Notes: generated from the sequence alone by a model not told the origin. A stretch of DNA of 64,000 nucleotides from Corynebacterium meridianum (GCF_016342265.1 NZ_JAEIOS010000015.1:330947-394946), one strand, 5' to 3'; positions 1-8,576 are shown, counted from the stretch's first letter. A program made the numbers and translations.

Positions 1-1
1 G

Positions 2-1516
2 GGAAACACCCACCTCATCCAGGGACTCTACGATTCGCACCGCAACGGGGCGAAGGTGCTGGCGATAGCCAGCCACATCCCGTCGCTGCAGATCGGCTCC
101 GACTTCTTCCAGGAAACCCACCCGACGCAGATCTTCGGGGAGTGCTCCGGGTACTGCGAGCTGATCAACTCCCCGTCCCAGGGCGCCCGCGTGCTGCACA
201 ACGCGATCCAGTCCACGATGGCGGGCCGGGGGGTCAGCGTCATCGTCGTCCCCGGTGACATCACCACCGAGGACGCGGTGCCCGCCCCGGAGCTGAACAG
301 CGTCATCTCCGCGCACCGCCCGATCGTCTTCCCGCACCCCGAACAGGCGGCGAAGCTGGTTCAGGCGATCAACGACGCCAGGAGCGTCACCCTGTTCTGC
401 GGTGTCGGCTGCGCCGGTGCCCGGGAGCAGGTGTTCGCCCTCGCCGAGAAGATCAAGGCACCCGTCGGCCACGCGCTGGGCGGAAAGATGCTCATCCAGC
501 ACGACAACCCCTACGACGTCGGCATGTCCGGACTCCTCGGATACGGGGCCTGCTTCGACGCCTGCGACGAGGCGGACCTGCTGATCCTGCTCGGCACGGA
601 CTTCCCCTACAACGATTTCCTGCCCAGCGGGAACGTCGCACAGGTCGACATCAACGGTGCCCACATCGGCAGGCGCACCGAGGTGAAGTACCCCGTCGTC
701 GGTGATGTGAAGGCCACCATCGAGAACATCCTCCCCTCGATCGAGGAGAAGGCCGACCGCTCCTTCCTGGACAAGATGCTCAAGGAGCACGCCAAGAAGA
801 TCGAGCACGTCGTCGAGGCGTACACCAGCAACATCGAACACCACACCCCGATCCATCCCGAGTACGCCGCCGACATCATCGACGAACTCGCCGCGGAGGA
901 CGCGATCTTCACCGTCGACACCGGCATGTGCAACGTGTGGGCCGCCCGCTACATCAACAACCCCACCGGCAACCGGACGATGCTCGGTTCCTTCCGCCAC
1001 GGCACGATGGCCAACGCCCTCCCCCAGGCCATCGGTGCCCAGGCCGCGGCCCCCGAACGCCAGGTGATCTCCATGTCCGGTGACGGTGGGCTGGCGATGC
1101 TCATGGGCGAGCTGCTCACCGTGAAGCTGCACCAGCTGCCGGTCAAGACCATCGTGTTCAACAACTCCTCGCTCGGCATGGTGAAACTGGAGATGCTCGT
1201 CGAGGGCATCCCGGAATTCGCCACCGACCACGAGGAGGTCAACTTCGCGGCCATCGCCGAAGCCTGTGGCATCCGCTCGGTGCGGATCACCGACCCGGCC
1301 AAGCTCCGGAGCGAACTCGGCGCGGCCCTCTCCCTCGACGAGCCGGTGCTCATCGACATCGTCACCGATCCGAACGCGCTGTCCATCCCGCCGGACATCA
1401 CCCTCGAGCAGGTCATGGGCTTCTCCAAGGCGGCCGCCCGCACGGTCCTCGACGGCGGCGTGGGCCGGATGTACGACCTCGCGATGAGCAACCTCCGGAA
1501 CATCCCGCGCCCCTGA
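2..1516 (+). CDS. poxB: Pyruvate:quinone oxidoreductase (pyruvate dehydrogenase, quinone), 5' truncated
   Basis: Oxidatively decarboxylates pyruvate to acetate and CO2, passing electrons to the membrane quinone pool; uses ThDP and FAD. The reading frame is already open at the window edge, so the N-terminal part of the PYR domain is missing and 504 codons are visible against about 580 in the family. Visible landmarks are the GNTHLIQGL and SHIPSLQIGSDFFQETHP stretches typical of PoxB, a central FAD-domain region, and the C-terminal ThDP motif beginning MSGDGGLAMLMGELLTV and running to NNSSLGMVKLEM (about bases 1070-1200). The stop is TGA at 1514-1516. Acetolactate synthase-like enzymes share the fold, but these motifs match PoxB closely. 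Confidence 0.95.
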   Translation, partial: GNTHLIQGLYDSHRNGAKVLAIASHIPSLQIGSDFFQETHPTQIFGECSGYCELINSPSQGARVLHNAIQSTMAGRGVSVIVVPGDITTEDAVPAPELNSVISAHRPIVFPHPEQAAKLVQAINDARSVTLFCGVGCAGAREQVFALAEKIKAPVGHALGGKMLIQHDNPYDVGMSGLLGYGACFDACDEADLLILLGTDFPYNDFLPSGNVAQVDINGAHIGRRTEVKYPVVGDVKATIENILPSIEEKADRSFLDKMLKEHAKKIEHVVEAYTSNIEHHTPIHPEYAADIIDELAAEDAIFTVDTGMCNVWAARYINNPTGNRTMLGSFRHGTMANALPQAIGAQAAAPERQVISMSGDGGLAMLMGELLTVKLHQLPVKTIVFNNSSLGMVKLEMLVEGIPEFATDHEEVNFAAIAEACGIRSVRITDPAKLRSELGAALSLDEPVLIDIVTDPNALSIPPDITLEQVMGFSKAAARTVLDGGVGRMYDLAMSNLRNIPRP

Positions 1517-1567
1517 CCGCCGACCGGTCTTGACCTTCACGCCGCGGCAACCCCGAGAGTGGTGTCC

Positions 1568-2326
1568 GTGACCGACTACACGATTGGACGGGCCGCGGAG
1601 GAACTGGGCGTGACCGCCCGGACCCTGCGGCACTGGGACGAGATCGGGCTGCTCAGCCCGGGGTGGCGCACGGAGACCGGCGACTACCGCCTGTACACCG
1701 ACGCCGACCTGGACCGCGGCCTCGACATCCTCATCTACCGGCGGGCCGGTGTCCCGCTCCGGGACATCGCCGTGCTGCTGGCGGAACCCGGGGACAGGCG
1801 GGACCGGCTGCTCACCCAGCGGGAGCTCCTCGTCCGACGGATAGGTCACCTGCACCGGATGGTCCGGGCAGTGGATTCGATCCTGGAAGGGGACACCGTG
1901 ACAATGCAGGACAAGAAGGCGATATTCGGCGAGCATTACCCTGACTGGCAGGCCGAGGCAGAAGAGCGTTGGGGCGACACCGGGGACTGGTCGCACGCCC
2001 GGGACTCGATGAAGACGATGGACGCCGAGGGCTTCCGCAGGGTGAAGGCGGAGACCGATGCTTTCGCGGCAGCCCTGGTCGACGCCCGGGACCGCGGAGT
2101 GGCCCCAGGCGACTCCGAGGCGGACGCGCTCGTCGGGCGCCACGCCGCGATGGTGGACACGTTCTACCCGTGCACCCGGGCGAAGCAGATTCTCCTCGCC
2201 CGGATGTACGCCGCGGACGGTCGCTTCGTCGCATACACCGGCGACGCCGCCGATTACCTGGTCGAGCTCGTCGAGGCGAAGGCCCGCGCGGAGGGGATTG
2301 ACCCGGACACCGTCGCCTGGGAGTGA
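1568..2326 (+). CDS. MerR-family transcriptional regulator with TipAS-like C-terminal domain
   Basis: Probable DNA-binding regulator. Residues 1-70 form a MerR winged helix (YTIGRAAEELGVTARTLRHWDEIGLLSP, then a GDYRLYTDADL wing), a coiled-coil dimerisation helix follows, and residues from about 130 to the end (GDTGDWSHARDSMKTMDAEG... FYPCTRAKQILLARMY) match the TipAS drug/ligand-binding fold. The inducer is unknown. GTG at 1568 starts MTDYTIG; GTG at 1559 and 1562 are upstream in-frame alternatives and none has a clear Shine-Dalgarno. It follows poxB by about 50 bp, so it could be co-transcribed, but nothing shows that it regulates poxB. It ends at a strong terminator shared with the convergent ABC genes. 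Confidence 0.85.
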   Translation: MTDYTIGRAAEELGVTARTLRHWDEIGLLSPGWRTETGDYRLYTDADLDRGLDILIYRRAGVPLRDIAVLLAEPGDRRDRLLTQRELLVRRIGHLHRMVRAVDSILEGDTVTMQDKKAIFGEHYPDWQAEAEERWGDTGDWSHARDSMKTMDAEGFRRVKAETDAFAAALVDARDRGVAPGDSEADALVGRHAAMVDTFYPCTRAKQILLARMYAADGRFVAYTGDAADYLVELVEAKARAEGIDPDTVAWE

Positions 2327-2343
2327 CACCCACGCACGAGAAG

Positions 2344-2379
2344 GCGGGCCCCGGGGTGATGAATCACCCCGGGGCCCGC
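2344..2379. terminator. Bidirectional terminator between merR-type gene and ABC permease
   Basis: A perfect 16-bp inverted repeat (2344-2359 and 2364-2379, GCGGGCCCCGGGGTGA and its complement) with a 4-base loop sits between two convergent genes. A short T-run follows on the plus side at 2394-2397. Confidence 0.85.
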
Positions 2380-2404
2380 TCGTGTCCGTCGGGTTTTCAG
2401 CGGA

Positions 2405-3355
2405 TCACTTGATCGACCCCGCGGTCAGCCCGCCGACGAGCTGCTTCTCGATCAATCCGAACAGGATCAGCACCGGAATGATCGCGATCACCGACACCCC
2501 GAAGACGTACTGCCAGGATGTCTCGTACTGGCCGACGAACTTGGTCAGCGCGACCGAGAGGGGCTGTTTCTCGGCGGAGGAGAGGATCACCAGGGACGCG
2601 GCGAACTCGTTCCACGCGGCGACGAAGGTGAAGATCACGGCGGTCACGATCCCGGGCCACACCAGCGGCAGGTTGATCCTGAACAGCACCGTCCACAGGC
2701 CGCAGCCGTCGATCTGCGCGGCCTCGTCGATCTCCTTCGGCACCGAGGCGAAGAAGGAGTGCATGATCCAGGTCGAGAACGCCAGGTTGAACGCCGAGTT
2801 CACCAGGATCATCGCGATGTACGTGTCGACGATGCCGAACAGCTGGAACTCACGGAACAGCCCGGCCACGACGAGCGCCGGAGGGCACATCTGGGTCAGC
2901 AGCACGACGAAGAGGAACGCCCCGCGCCCCGGGAACCGGAAGCGCGCGGTGTAGTACGCGGCGGGCATGGCCACGCACAGCACGATCAACGTGGAGATCC
3001 CGGCGATGAGCACCGTGGAGAACACGTTCATCCCCACCGGTGTCTCGGGCGTCGACCACATGGAGATGTAGTTGTCGAAGTGCCATTCCGGCGGAATGTA
3101 GGTCGGCGGGATGCTGAGCACCTCCGCCCGGGACTTCAGGGATCCGACGAGCATCACCGCGTAGGGGAGGATGAACACCGCCAGGATCAGCAGGCCACCG
3201 ACGATCCGGAGGACGGTGTGCGGCCGGGCCCCGGGGGCGGGTTGCTCGCTGTGCCGGGCGAACCACGAGGCGCGGGCCTCCTTCGGGGGTGCCGTCGGTG
3301 CGGTCGTGCCGCCGACGGCCTCCTCGGTCACTGGTTTCTGGATTGCGCCTGGCAT
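2405..3355 (-). CDS. Carbohydrate ABC transporter permease, MalG type
   Basis: Inner-membrane permease of a CUT1-type sugar importer, 316 residues. A cytoplasmic N-terminal extension of about 45 residues precedes the first membrane segment (VLRIVGGLLILAVFILPYAVMLVGSL); five more hydrophobic segments follow. The EAA loop that contacts the ATPase reads EIDEAAQIDGCGLWTVLFRINLPL-like around residue 215. The C-terminal GGLTAGSIK is the usual MalG-type ending (family: GLTAGAVKG). Its ATG shares one base with the stop of the upstream permease (TGATG), so the two are translationally coupled. The substrate cannot be read from the sequence. Confidence 0.92.
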   Translation of the reverse strand: MPGAIQKPVTEEAVGGTTAPTAPPKEARASWFARHSEQPAPGARPHTVLRIVGGLLILAVFILPYAVMLVGSLKSRAEVLSIPPTYIPPEWHFDNYISMWSTPETPVGMNVFSTVLIAGISTLIVLCVAMPAAYYTARFRFPGRGAFLFVVLLTQMCPPALVVAGLFREFQLFGIVDTYIAMILVNSAFNLAFSTWIMHSFFASVPKEIDEAAQIDGCGLWTVLFRINLPLVWPGIVTAVIFTFVAAWNEFAASLVILSSAEKQPLSVALTKFVGQYETSWQYVFGVSVIAIIPVLILFGLIEKQLVGGLTAGSIK

Positions 3356-4263
3356 CAGTCGTCCACTCCCTTCATGGGTTTGGTGAAGTAGAGGTAGAAG
3401 CCGATGAGCACGACCATGATGATCAGGTTGATCACCGACAGGGCCGAGGCCCAGTCGAGGTGCCCCCGGTTCCGGATGTACTTGAACAGCAGCGTGGTGG
3501 TGGTGTCCGCCGCGTTCCCGGGAATGGATCCGGTCAGGACCTGGAGGATCGGCAGGTTGTTGAACACGTTGATGATGTTGATGGTGGTCGCCACCGCGAT
3601 CGCCGCCTTCAGCTGGGGCAGGATGATCGAGAAATAGATCCTTGTGTGGCTGGCGCCGTCGACTCGGGCGGCCTCGATGACGTCGTGTCCGATGGCGGCG
3701 TGGCCGGCGAGGATCGTGTAGGTGGTGAATGGCAGGGAGACGAAGACCGCGACGAGGATGGCGATGGTGAACGCCGGGACGGGTTGCTTGGTGAAGCCGT
3801 AGTCGGCGCTCTCCGTCAGTCCGAGGTCGTGGAGGAACTGCTGCCCGATGCCGAGCTTCGGTTCCAGGGCGTAGTAGATGACGGTCGTGGTCATGACGAC
3901 CGACGCCGCCCAGGGGATGATCACCGCGAGCCGGACGAGCTGGCGCCCGGGGAACACCTTGTTGAGGAAGTTCGCGAGCACCAGGGAGATGAGGATGGTG
4001 AGCACGACCACCGACACGACCCAGACGACGGTGTTCAGCAGCACCCGGGGGAGCGCCGGATCACTCAGCACCTGGGAGAAGTTGTCGAAGCCGGCGCTGC
4101 CCTTGTCGACACCGATCCGGCTGATCGTACGTGTCGAGTTGTAGACCATGAGTCCCATCGGGTACACCACGATGCCCGCGAAGAGCACCAGAACGGGTGC
4201 GAGCCAGGGCAACGCGCGCAGTGTGTCCCGGAAGGTCCGCTTGTCCTGTCGGAGACGAGCCAT
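3355..4263 (-). CDS. Carbohydrate ABC transporter permease, MalF type
   Basis: Partner permease of the downstream MalG-type subunit, about 302 residues from ATG at 4263 (MARLRQDKRTFRDTLRALPWLAPVLVLFAGIVVYP). A longer reading from 4320 would run through a perfect hairpin (4291-4320), so the ATG at 4263 is preferred although its Shine-Dalgarno is weak. Six membrane segments are visible, plus the EAA-type loop EAARVDGASHTRIYFSIILPQL. The stop overlaps the next start. The order lipoprotein - MalF - MalG is standard, but no ATP-binding gene lies nearby, so the ATPase is probably shared and encoded elsewhere (MsiK-like). Confidence 0.92.
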   Translation of the reverse strand: MARLRQDKRTFRDTLRALPWLAPVLVLFAGIVVYPMGLMVYNSTRTISRIGVDKGSAGFDNFSQVLSDPALPRVLLNTVVWVVSVVVLTILISLVLANFLNKVFPGRQLVRLAVIIPWAASVVMTTTVIYYALEPKLGIGQQFLHDLGLTESADYGFTKQPVPAFTIAILVAVFVSLPFTTYTILAGHAAIGHDVIEAARVDGASHTRIYFSIILPQLKAAIAVATTINIINVFNNLPILQVLTGSIPGNAADTTTTLLFKYIRNRGHLDWASALSVINLIIMVVLIGFYLYFTKPMKGVDD

Positions 4264-4290
4264 GAGAATCCAATCGCTGTGGAGACGGAT

Positions 4291-4320
4291 GTGGGGGCGA
4301 CGGTGATCCGTCGCCCCCAC
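4291..4320 (-). promoter_or_regulatory. Intercistronic hairpin between binding protein and permease genes
   Basis: A perfect 13-bp inverted repeat (GTGGGGGCGACGG at 4291-4303, complement at 4308-4320) with a 4-base loop and no U-tract lies between the lipoprotein stop (4338) and the permease ATG (4263). In such operons a hairpin here commonly protects the upstream mRNA or partly terminates, giving excess binding protein over permeases; that role is inferred. Confidence 0.7.
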
Positions 4321-4337
4321 GGAGGACTGTCGGACGG

Positions 4338-5597
4338 TTAGCCCTGTTCGACCTGCATCTGGATGGCCTCGAGAACCTCGGCGGGATCCTCGGACCCGAT
4401 GCGTCCGATGTTGGACTGGATAGCGCCCTGGGCGGCCTGCCAGTCCGGGTTGGTGAACGGGTAGAAGCGGGCGTTCGGGAGCAGCGGGATGAACTCCTCG
4501 ATCGTCTCGTCCGACTTCATCTTCTCGCCACCGGAGACGGTGACGGGGATGAAGCCGAGGGTGCCCACGAAGTCGGTGTAGACGTCGTCGCTGTAGAAGT
4601 AGTCGAGGAAGTCGCGGACGGCCTCCTGCTTGGCGGCGTCCTCGTCATTCCTGAACACCATGAGGTGGTCGGCGACACCGAGGGTCATCGCGTCGCCGTC
4701 CTTCGTGGGGATCGGTGCGAGCCCGTAGTTCAGGTCGGGATTCTGCTCCTCGATGAGCTTCTTGTACTGGGGCAGTCCGACGACCATGCCGACCTTGCCC
4801 TGGAAGAAGGTCTTGCCGAGCGGAGTGCGCTGGGAGGAGCCGGGATTCGCCTGGGTCGCGCCGGCGTCGATGAGCTCCTTCATGAAGGTCGCGCCCTCGA
4901 GATTCTCCGCGGTGTCGATGGCGATCTCACCGTTCTCGGCGTAGCCGCCGCCCGCGCCGAAGAACCACACGGCCGTCTCACCCTGTGCCTCCTCGTTGCC
5001 GAGGGGCATTCCGTAGCCGTCGACGCCCGGAAGACCCAGGTCCTTGATGGCCAGTGCGTCGTCGCGGAGTGCGTTCCAGTCGGCCGGCGGCTCGGCGATG
5101 CCGGCCTGCTCGAAGAGGTCCTTGTTGTAGAACAGTGCCCGGGCAGACGCGATGAGCGGCAGACCCCACTGGGTGCCGTCCATGGAGGCGTTCTCGCGGA
5201 AGGAGGGCTGGATGTTCTCGAGTGTCTCGGCGGAGACGACGTCCTCGGCCGGGTAGAGCAGATCCTCGGAGGCGTAGTCGGTGAAGGAGTCGATGTTGAG
5301 GATGTCCGGGGTCTTGTTGGCCTGGATGTTGTTGCGCATCACGTCGTTGATGTTCTCCCAGGACTCGACCTGGAGATCGACCGTGACATCCGGGTGATCT
5401 GCCTCGAAACCGGTGATGATGGTCTCCCAGAGGGCTTTGGTGTCGTCCGAGTAGGAGGGGATGAGGAGATTGATCTCGGTGGAGCCGTCGGCGCCGCCGG
5501 ATCCGGAGGAATCTCCGCCACTGCAGGCGGAGAGTCCGGCGAGTGCCAGGCCGGCGGTGACGGTGGTGACGGCGACGCGGGTGATGAATGGGCGCAT
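4338..5597 (-). CDS. Sugar ABC transporter substrate-binding lipoprotein
   Basis: Extracellular solute-binding protein family 1, 419 residues. ATG at 5597 gives a lipoprotein signal: MRPFITRV, a hydrophobic core, and lipobox LSAC with the lipidated Cys at residue 25, followed by a Gly/Ser linker. The mature part has the family pattern (DDTKALWETIITGFEADHPDVTVDLQVESW, later GKVGMVVGLPQYKK). An AGGAAAGG Shine-Dalgarno lies about 10 bases upstream; the in-frame extension further upstream lacks a signal peptide. It delivers substrate to the two permeases downstream. The sugar is not identifiable; the regulator may act in the 500-bp divergent region shared with phoR. Confidence 0.92.
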   Translation of the reverse strand: MRPFITRVAVTTVTAGLALAGLSACSGGDSSGSGGADGSTEINLLIPSYSDDTKALWETIITGFEADHPDVTVDLQVESWENINDVMRNNIQANKTPDILNIDSFTDYASEDLLYPAEDVVSAETLENIQPSFRENASMDGTQWGLPLIASARALFYNKDLFEQAGIAEPPADWNALRDDALAIKDLGLPGVDGYGMPLGNEEAQGETAVWFFGAGGGYAENGEIAIDTAENLEGATFMKELIDAGATQANPGSSQRTPLGKTFFQGKVGMVVGLPQYKKLIEEQNPDLNYGLAPIPTKDGDAMTLGVADHLMVFRNDEDAAKQEAVRDFLDYFYSDDVYTDFVGTLGFIPVTVSGGEKMKSDETIEEFIPLLPNARFYPFTNPDWQAAQGAIQSNIGRIGSEDPAEVLEAIQMQVEQG

Positions 5598-5791
5598 GGG
5601 GGTGGAAACCTTTCCTCGGTTCCGGCACGGGGCGTGTCGGAACGTGAACGAGTTCGAGGGGCGGTTCCGGGGGGATGCCGCACCGCTTCTCTTGGAGTGA
5701 GTATGAGTGAGTCGTGCCCCACGCTCAGCTCCGATCATCTTTTTGTAACCCTTTCGTTACTTCGTTTTTCAGGAGTAAATATTCATCAATA

Positions 5792-5958
5792 TGGGGGCGT
5801 CGGGGGTGGTTTTATGATCCGATATCGGGCGATCGATCATCGCTGGGATCGATATTCCCAGGTCGTCGTGAGCGCAAAAAGGAAATACCTTAACGGAATT
5901 ACTGTTTGGGAAGATGGGGGCATTCGGGGGTGGCGTGGGGGGAGTTTCTGGTGGGGGC
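5792..5958. promoter_or_regulatory. Cluster of RamA-like G-tract motifs
   Basis: TGGGGGC (5792-5798) and CGGGGGT (5801-5807) form one pair; TGGGGGC (5915-5921) and CGGGGGT (5925-5931) form a second; TGGGGGGA (5936-5943) and TGGGGGC (5952-5958) follow. The known RamA motif of C. glutamicum is (A/C/T)G4-6(T/C), often in tandem. Binding here is an inference. Confidence 0.35.
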
Positions 5959-6002
5959 GTTTTCCGCGGACATACCGTGCAGCTGAGTTGCTGGCACCGT
6001 AT

Positions 6003-6020
6003 TCACAGGGTCGTCACAGC
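6003..6020 (+). promoter_or_regulatory. PhoP/PhoR-box-like direct repeat upstream of phoR
   Basis: TCACAGG (6003-6009), four bases, TCACAGC (6014-6020). This is nearly the mycobacterial PhoP box (two TCACAGC heptamers with a 4-base spacer). Weaker copies continue in the same 11-bp phase: CCACGGT at 6025 and ACACACG at 6036. It lies about 80 bp before the regulator gene, so autoregulation is likely. Confidence 0.6.
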
Positions 6021-6098
6021 TCGACCACGGTGATTACACACGGCGCGCGTGTGTAGTGGATGGGAATGCAGGCCACCAGGTGGAGAAGAAAGGGAGCG

Positions 6099-6818
6099 AT
6101 GGAAGATATGGAATCCATCAAGGACGCTCAGGTGACGGTACTCGTCGTCGATGACGAGCCGAACATCGTCGAACTACTGGCGGTGAGCCTGAAGTTCCAG
6201 GGATTCACGGTCGTCACCGCCGGATCGGGGCAGGAGGCGCTGCGGGTGGCGCGGTCCTGTGAACCGGACGCCTTCATCCTCGACGTCATGATGCCCGGAA
6301 TGGACGGATTCGAGCTGCTCGGAAAGCTGCGCACGGAGGGCTTCGACGGGCCGGTTCTGTACCTGACCGCCAAGGATGCGGTAGAACACCGCATCCACGG
6401 ACTCACCATCGGCGCGGACGACTACGTCACCAAGCCGTTCTCCCTGGAGGAGGTCATCACCAGGCTCCGGGTCATCCTCCGCCGGGGCAAACTGCTCGAC
6501 GACGGGGCCTCCGACGCGACCTTGAGCTACGCCGACCTCACGCTCAACGACGACACCCACGAAGTGACCAAAGCGGGCCGGATCGTCGATCTGTCCCCCA
6601 CCGAGTTCAATCTCCTCCGGTACCTGATGCTCAACGCGGAGGTGGTCCTCAGCAAAGCGAAGATCCTCGACAACGTCTGGCACTACGACTTTGGTGGCGA
6701 CGGCAACGTCGTCGAATCCTACATCTCCTACCTGCGCCGCAAGATCGACAGCGAGGCGCCGCACCTCATCCACACGGTCCGCGGCGTCGGCTACGTTCTG
6801 CGCACACCACGATCATGA
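6099..6818 (+). CDS. phoR: OmpR-family response regulator, PhoP-like (PhoR in Corynebacterium)
   Basis: DNA-binding response regulator of about 240 residues. The receiver domain starts VLVVDDEPNIVELLAVSLKF, carries the phosphoacceptor Asp in FILDVMMPGMDGFELL and the conserved Lys in DDYVTKPFS. The winged-helix domain contains LSPTEFNLLRYL and ends SYLRRKIDSE...HTVRGVGYVLRTPRS. The whole protein follows M. tuberculosis PhoP closely; in C. glutamicum the orthologue is named PhoR and activates phosphate-starvation genes including pstSCAB. ATG at 6099 follows GAAAGGGAG; ATG at 6108 is a possible alternative with better spacing. It is coupled to the kinase gene by an ATGA overlap. Confidence 0.9.
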   Translation: MEDMESIKDAQVTVLVVDDEPNIVELLAVSLKFQGFTVVTAGSGQEALRVARSCEPDAFILDVMMPGMDGFELLGKLRTEGFDGPVLYLTAKDAVEHRIHGLTIGADDYVTKPFSLEEVITRLRVILRRGKLLDDGASDATLSYADLTLNDDTHEVTKAGRIVDLSPTEFNLLRYLMLNAEVVLSKAKILDNVWHYDFGGDGNVVESYISYLRRKIDSEAPHLIHTVRGVGYVLRTPRS

Positions 6819-8194
6819 CCGGTGCTGCCGGAGACTGGCGGGCCCGTCTGCCGCTCCGGGTCCACCTCATCGTGATCGTCCTGCTCATGACCGCGACCGG
6901 GCTCGGGTTGTCGGCCGTGTTCGTCACGGGAGTCATGCGGGACTACATCTACGTGCAGGTTGACGAACAGCTCGGCAGCGCGCTCGACGGCTGGGCCGGG
7001 CGGGACATCCCGCGACTCGCCCCGGACGGCCCCCGTCTACCCAGCTCCTTCTACCTGGAGAAGATCTACCCGGACGGCGCGAGCCTGACCTTCAACGACA
7101 GCTCGGGTACCCCGGACCTGACCGGGGTGACCCCCGGGGAGTATCCCGTCACGGTGGGCTCCGTACCCGGATCCGGCGAAGACAACCGGTGGAGGGTCGT
7201 AGCCGACTCCCGGGACGGGGTCACCACCATCGTCGGCTACTCCCTGGTGCTTGAGGCGTCGATGCTCCGTTACCTGCTGTTCTTCCAGCTCGTCATCGGC
7301 ATGGTCGTCCTCGTGGCGGTCGGTGGCATCGCCCAGTGGATCGTCCGGAGAGCGTTCCGTCCGCTCCGGGAGGTGGAGAAGACCGCAGTGGCGATCGCCG
7401 GCGGTGACCTGAGCCGGCGGCTCCCGGACTGGCCGAAGACCACCGAGGTCGGGCAGCTCGCCGACTCCCTCAACACCATGCTGACCCGACTCCAGGAGTC
7501 CATCGACTCGGCGCGCACGAAAGAGGAGCAGATGCGCCGCTTCGTCGGGGACGCGTCCCACGAACTCCGCACCCCGTTGACGGGTGTCAGGGGTTTCGCC
7601 GAGCTCTACCGCTCCGGTGCCACCCGGGACGCGGACATGGTGCTCGACCGCATCGAGCAGGAGGCCGGCCGGATGGGGGTGCTCGTCGAGGACCTCCTGT
7701 CGCTCACCCGCGCGGAGGAGGCCCCCATGGATCCGGTACCCGTGGACATGCGGCCGGTATGTCTCGACGTCGTCACCTCGATGCGGGCTGCCCATCCGGA
7801 TCGCACCATCCACATGGTGGACACCACGACCGAGGACCCCGTCGTCGCCGGGGACCGGCAACGTCTGCACCGGATCATCGGGAACCTGGTGGGCAACGCC
7901 CTGATCCACGCCGGATCCGATGCGCGGGTCACGGTCGGCCTCGCGACCGGGGAAGAAACCGTCACGGTCACCGTGGCTGACGACGGCTGCGGCATGACGG
8001 AGGAGGACACCCGACACATCTTCGGGCGTTTCTACCGGACGGACGCCTCCCGGTCCCGGGCTTCCGGAGGCTCCGGCCTCGGCCTCGCGATCGTCAAGTC
8101 ACTCACTGAATCACACGGCGGATCAGTCGCCGTGCGCAGCGCTCCGGGGGAAGGAGCGGTGTTCACCGTGGAACTGCCGCTGATCGTGGCGTAA
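6815..8194 (+). CDS. phoS: Sensor histidine kinase paired with PhoR (PhoS; mycobacterial PhoR-like)
   Basis: Membrane sensor kinase of 459 residues. Membrane segments lie at about 15-38 and 150-175 and enclose an extracellular sensor region of roughly 110 residues; a HAMP linker follows (FRPLREVEKTAVAIAGGDLSRRL). The phosphorylated His is H249 in FVGDASHELRTPLTG. The ATPase domain shows the N box (RIIGNLVGNALIHA), VADDGCGM and GGSGLGLAIVKSL. The ATG overlaps the stop of the regulator gene (ATGA), so both are made together. The family role is to sense phosphate limitation in Corynebacterium; the exact ligand is not visible. Confidence 0.9.
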   Translation: MTGAAGDWRARLPLRVHLIVIVLLMTATGLGLSAVFVTGVMRDYIYVQVDEQLGSALDGWAGRDIPRLAPDGPRLPSSFYLEKIYPDGASLTFNDSSGTPDLTGVTPGEYPVTVGSVPGSGEDNRWRVVADSRDGVTTIVGYSLVLEASMLRYLLFFQLVIGMVVLVAVGGIAQWIVRRAFRPLREVEKTAVAIAGGDLSRRLPDWPKTTEVGQLADSLNTMLTRLQESIDSARTKEEQMRRFVGDASHELRTPLTGVRGFAELYRSGATRDADMVLDRIEQEAGRMGVLVEDLLSLTRAEEAPMDPVPVDMRPVCLDVVTSMRAAHPDRTIHMVDTTTEDPVVAGDRQRLHRIIGNLVGNALIHAGSDARVTVGLATGEETVTVTVADDGCGMTEEDTRHIFGRFYRTDASRSRASGGSGLGLAIVKSLTESHGGSVAVRSAPGEGAVFTVELPLIVA

Positions 8195-8270
8195 TGATCG
8201 GCGGGTCCAATCCCCCGTACCCTTTGATCCTGCGGGCTTCCGGCCTGCGGGGCCAGGGCGGGCGTGGTGG

Positions 8271-8576
8271 TCAGAGATCGAAGTCCGCGGTGTAGGGACC
8301 ATCCCCGTCCCGGATCGTCTGACATGCGAGAGTCTGGTCGTCGCTGATGTCGTAGTCACTCAGCACATGGTTGACCAGCATGTGACTCGGTCCGCCGGTG
8401 AGGGTGCACTGGCACGCGCCACACTCGCCCTGCATGCAGCTGAATGGTACAGGGACATCCGCCTCCAGGAGGGCGTCGAGGAGCAGCTGCCCTGCGGGCC
8501 AGCTGAATCGGTGCTCCACCCCGTCGACGATGGCTGTGTGGATCTCACCGGCGGGGTCCGCGGACGCCGCGGTCAC
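8271..8576 (-). CDS. [2Fe-2S] ferredoxin-like protein
   Basis: Small soluble protein of 101 residues with a plant-type [2Fe-2S] domain. Ligand cysteines are C47, C52 and C55 in CMQGECGACQC, and C85 in QTLACQ. The start GTG at 8576 overlaps the stop of the upstream hydrolase (GTGA), which fixes the start by coupling. It is the last gene of a minus-strand operon HIT - hydrolase - hydrolase - ferredoxin. No reductase or oxygenase is adjacent, so its redox partner is unknown. C-terminal ferredoxin modules of oxygenase reductases look similar, but here the domain stands alone. Confidence 0.88.
   Translation of the reverse strand: MTAASADPAGEIHTAIVDGVEHRFSWPAGQLLLDALLEADVPVPFSCMQGECGACQCTLTGGPSHMLVNHVLSDYDISDDQTLACQTIRDGDGPYTADFDL

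Larger units (their letters stand above)
5598..6098. promoter_or_regulatory. Divergent intergenic region (sugar ABC operon / phoR)
   Basis: About 500 bp without a gene. It is clearly more AT-rich at 5740-5910 than its surroundings. It holds several G5-G6 tracts (5792-5807, 5915-5958) and a direct repeat resembling a PhoP box (6003-6020), listed separately. Promoters for both divergent operons must lie here; no single -35/-10 pair was convincing. Confidence 0.6.
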
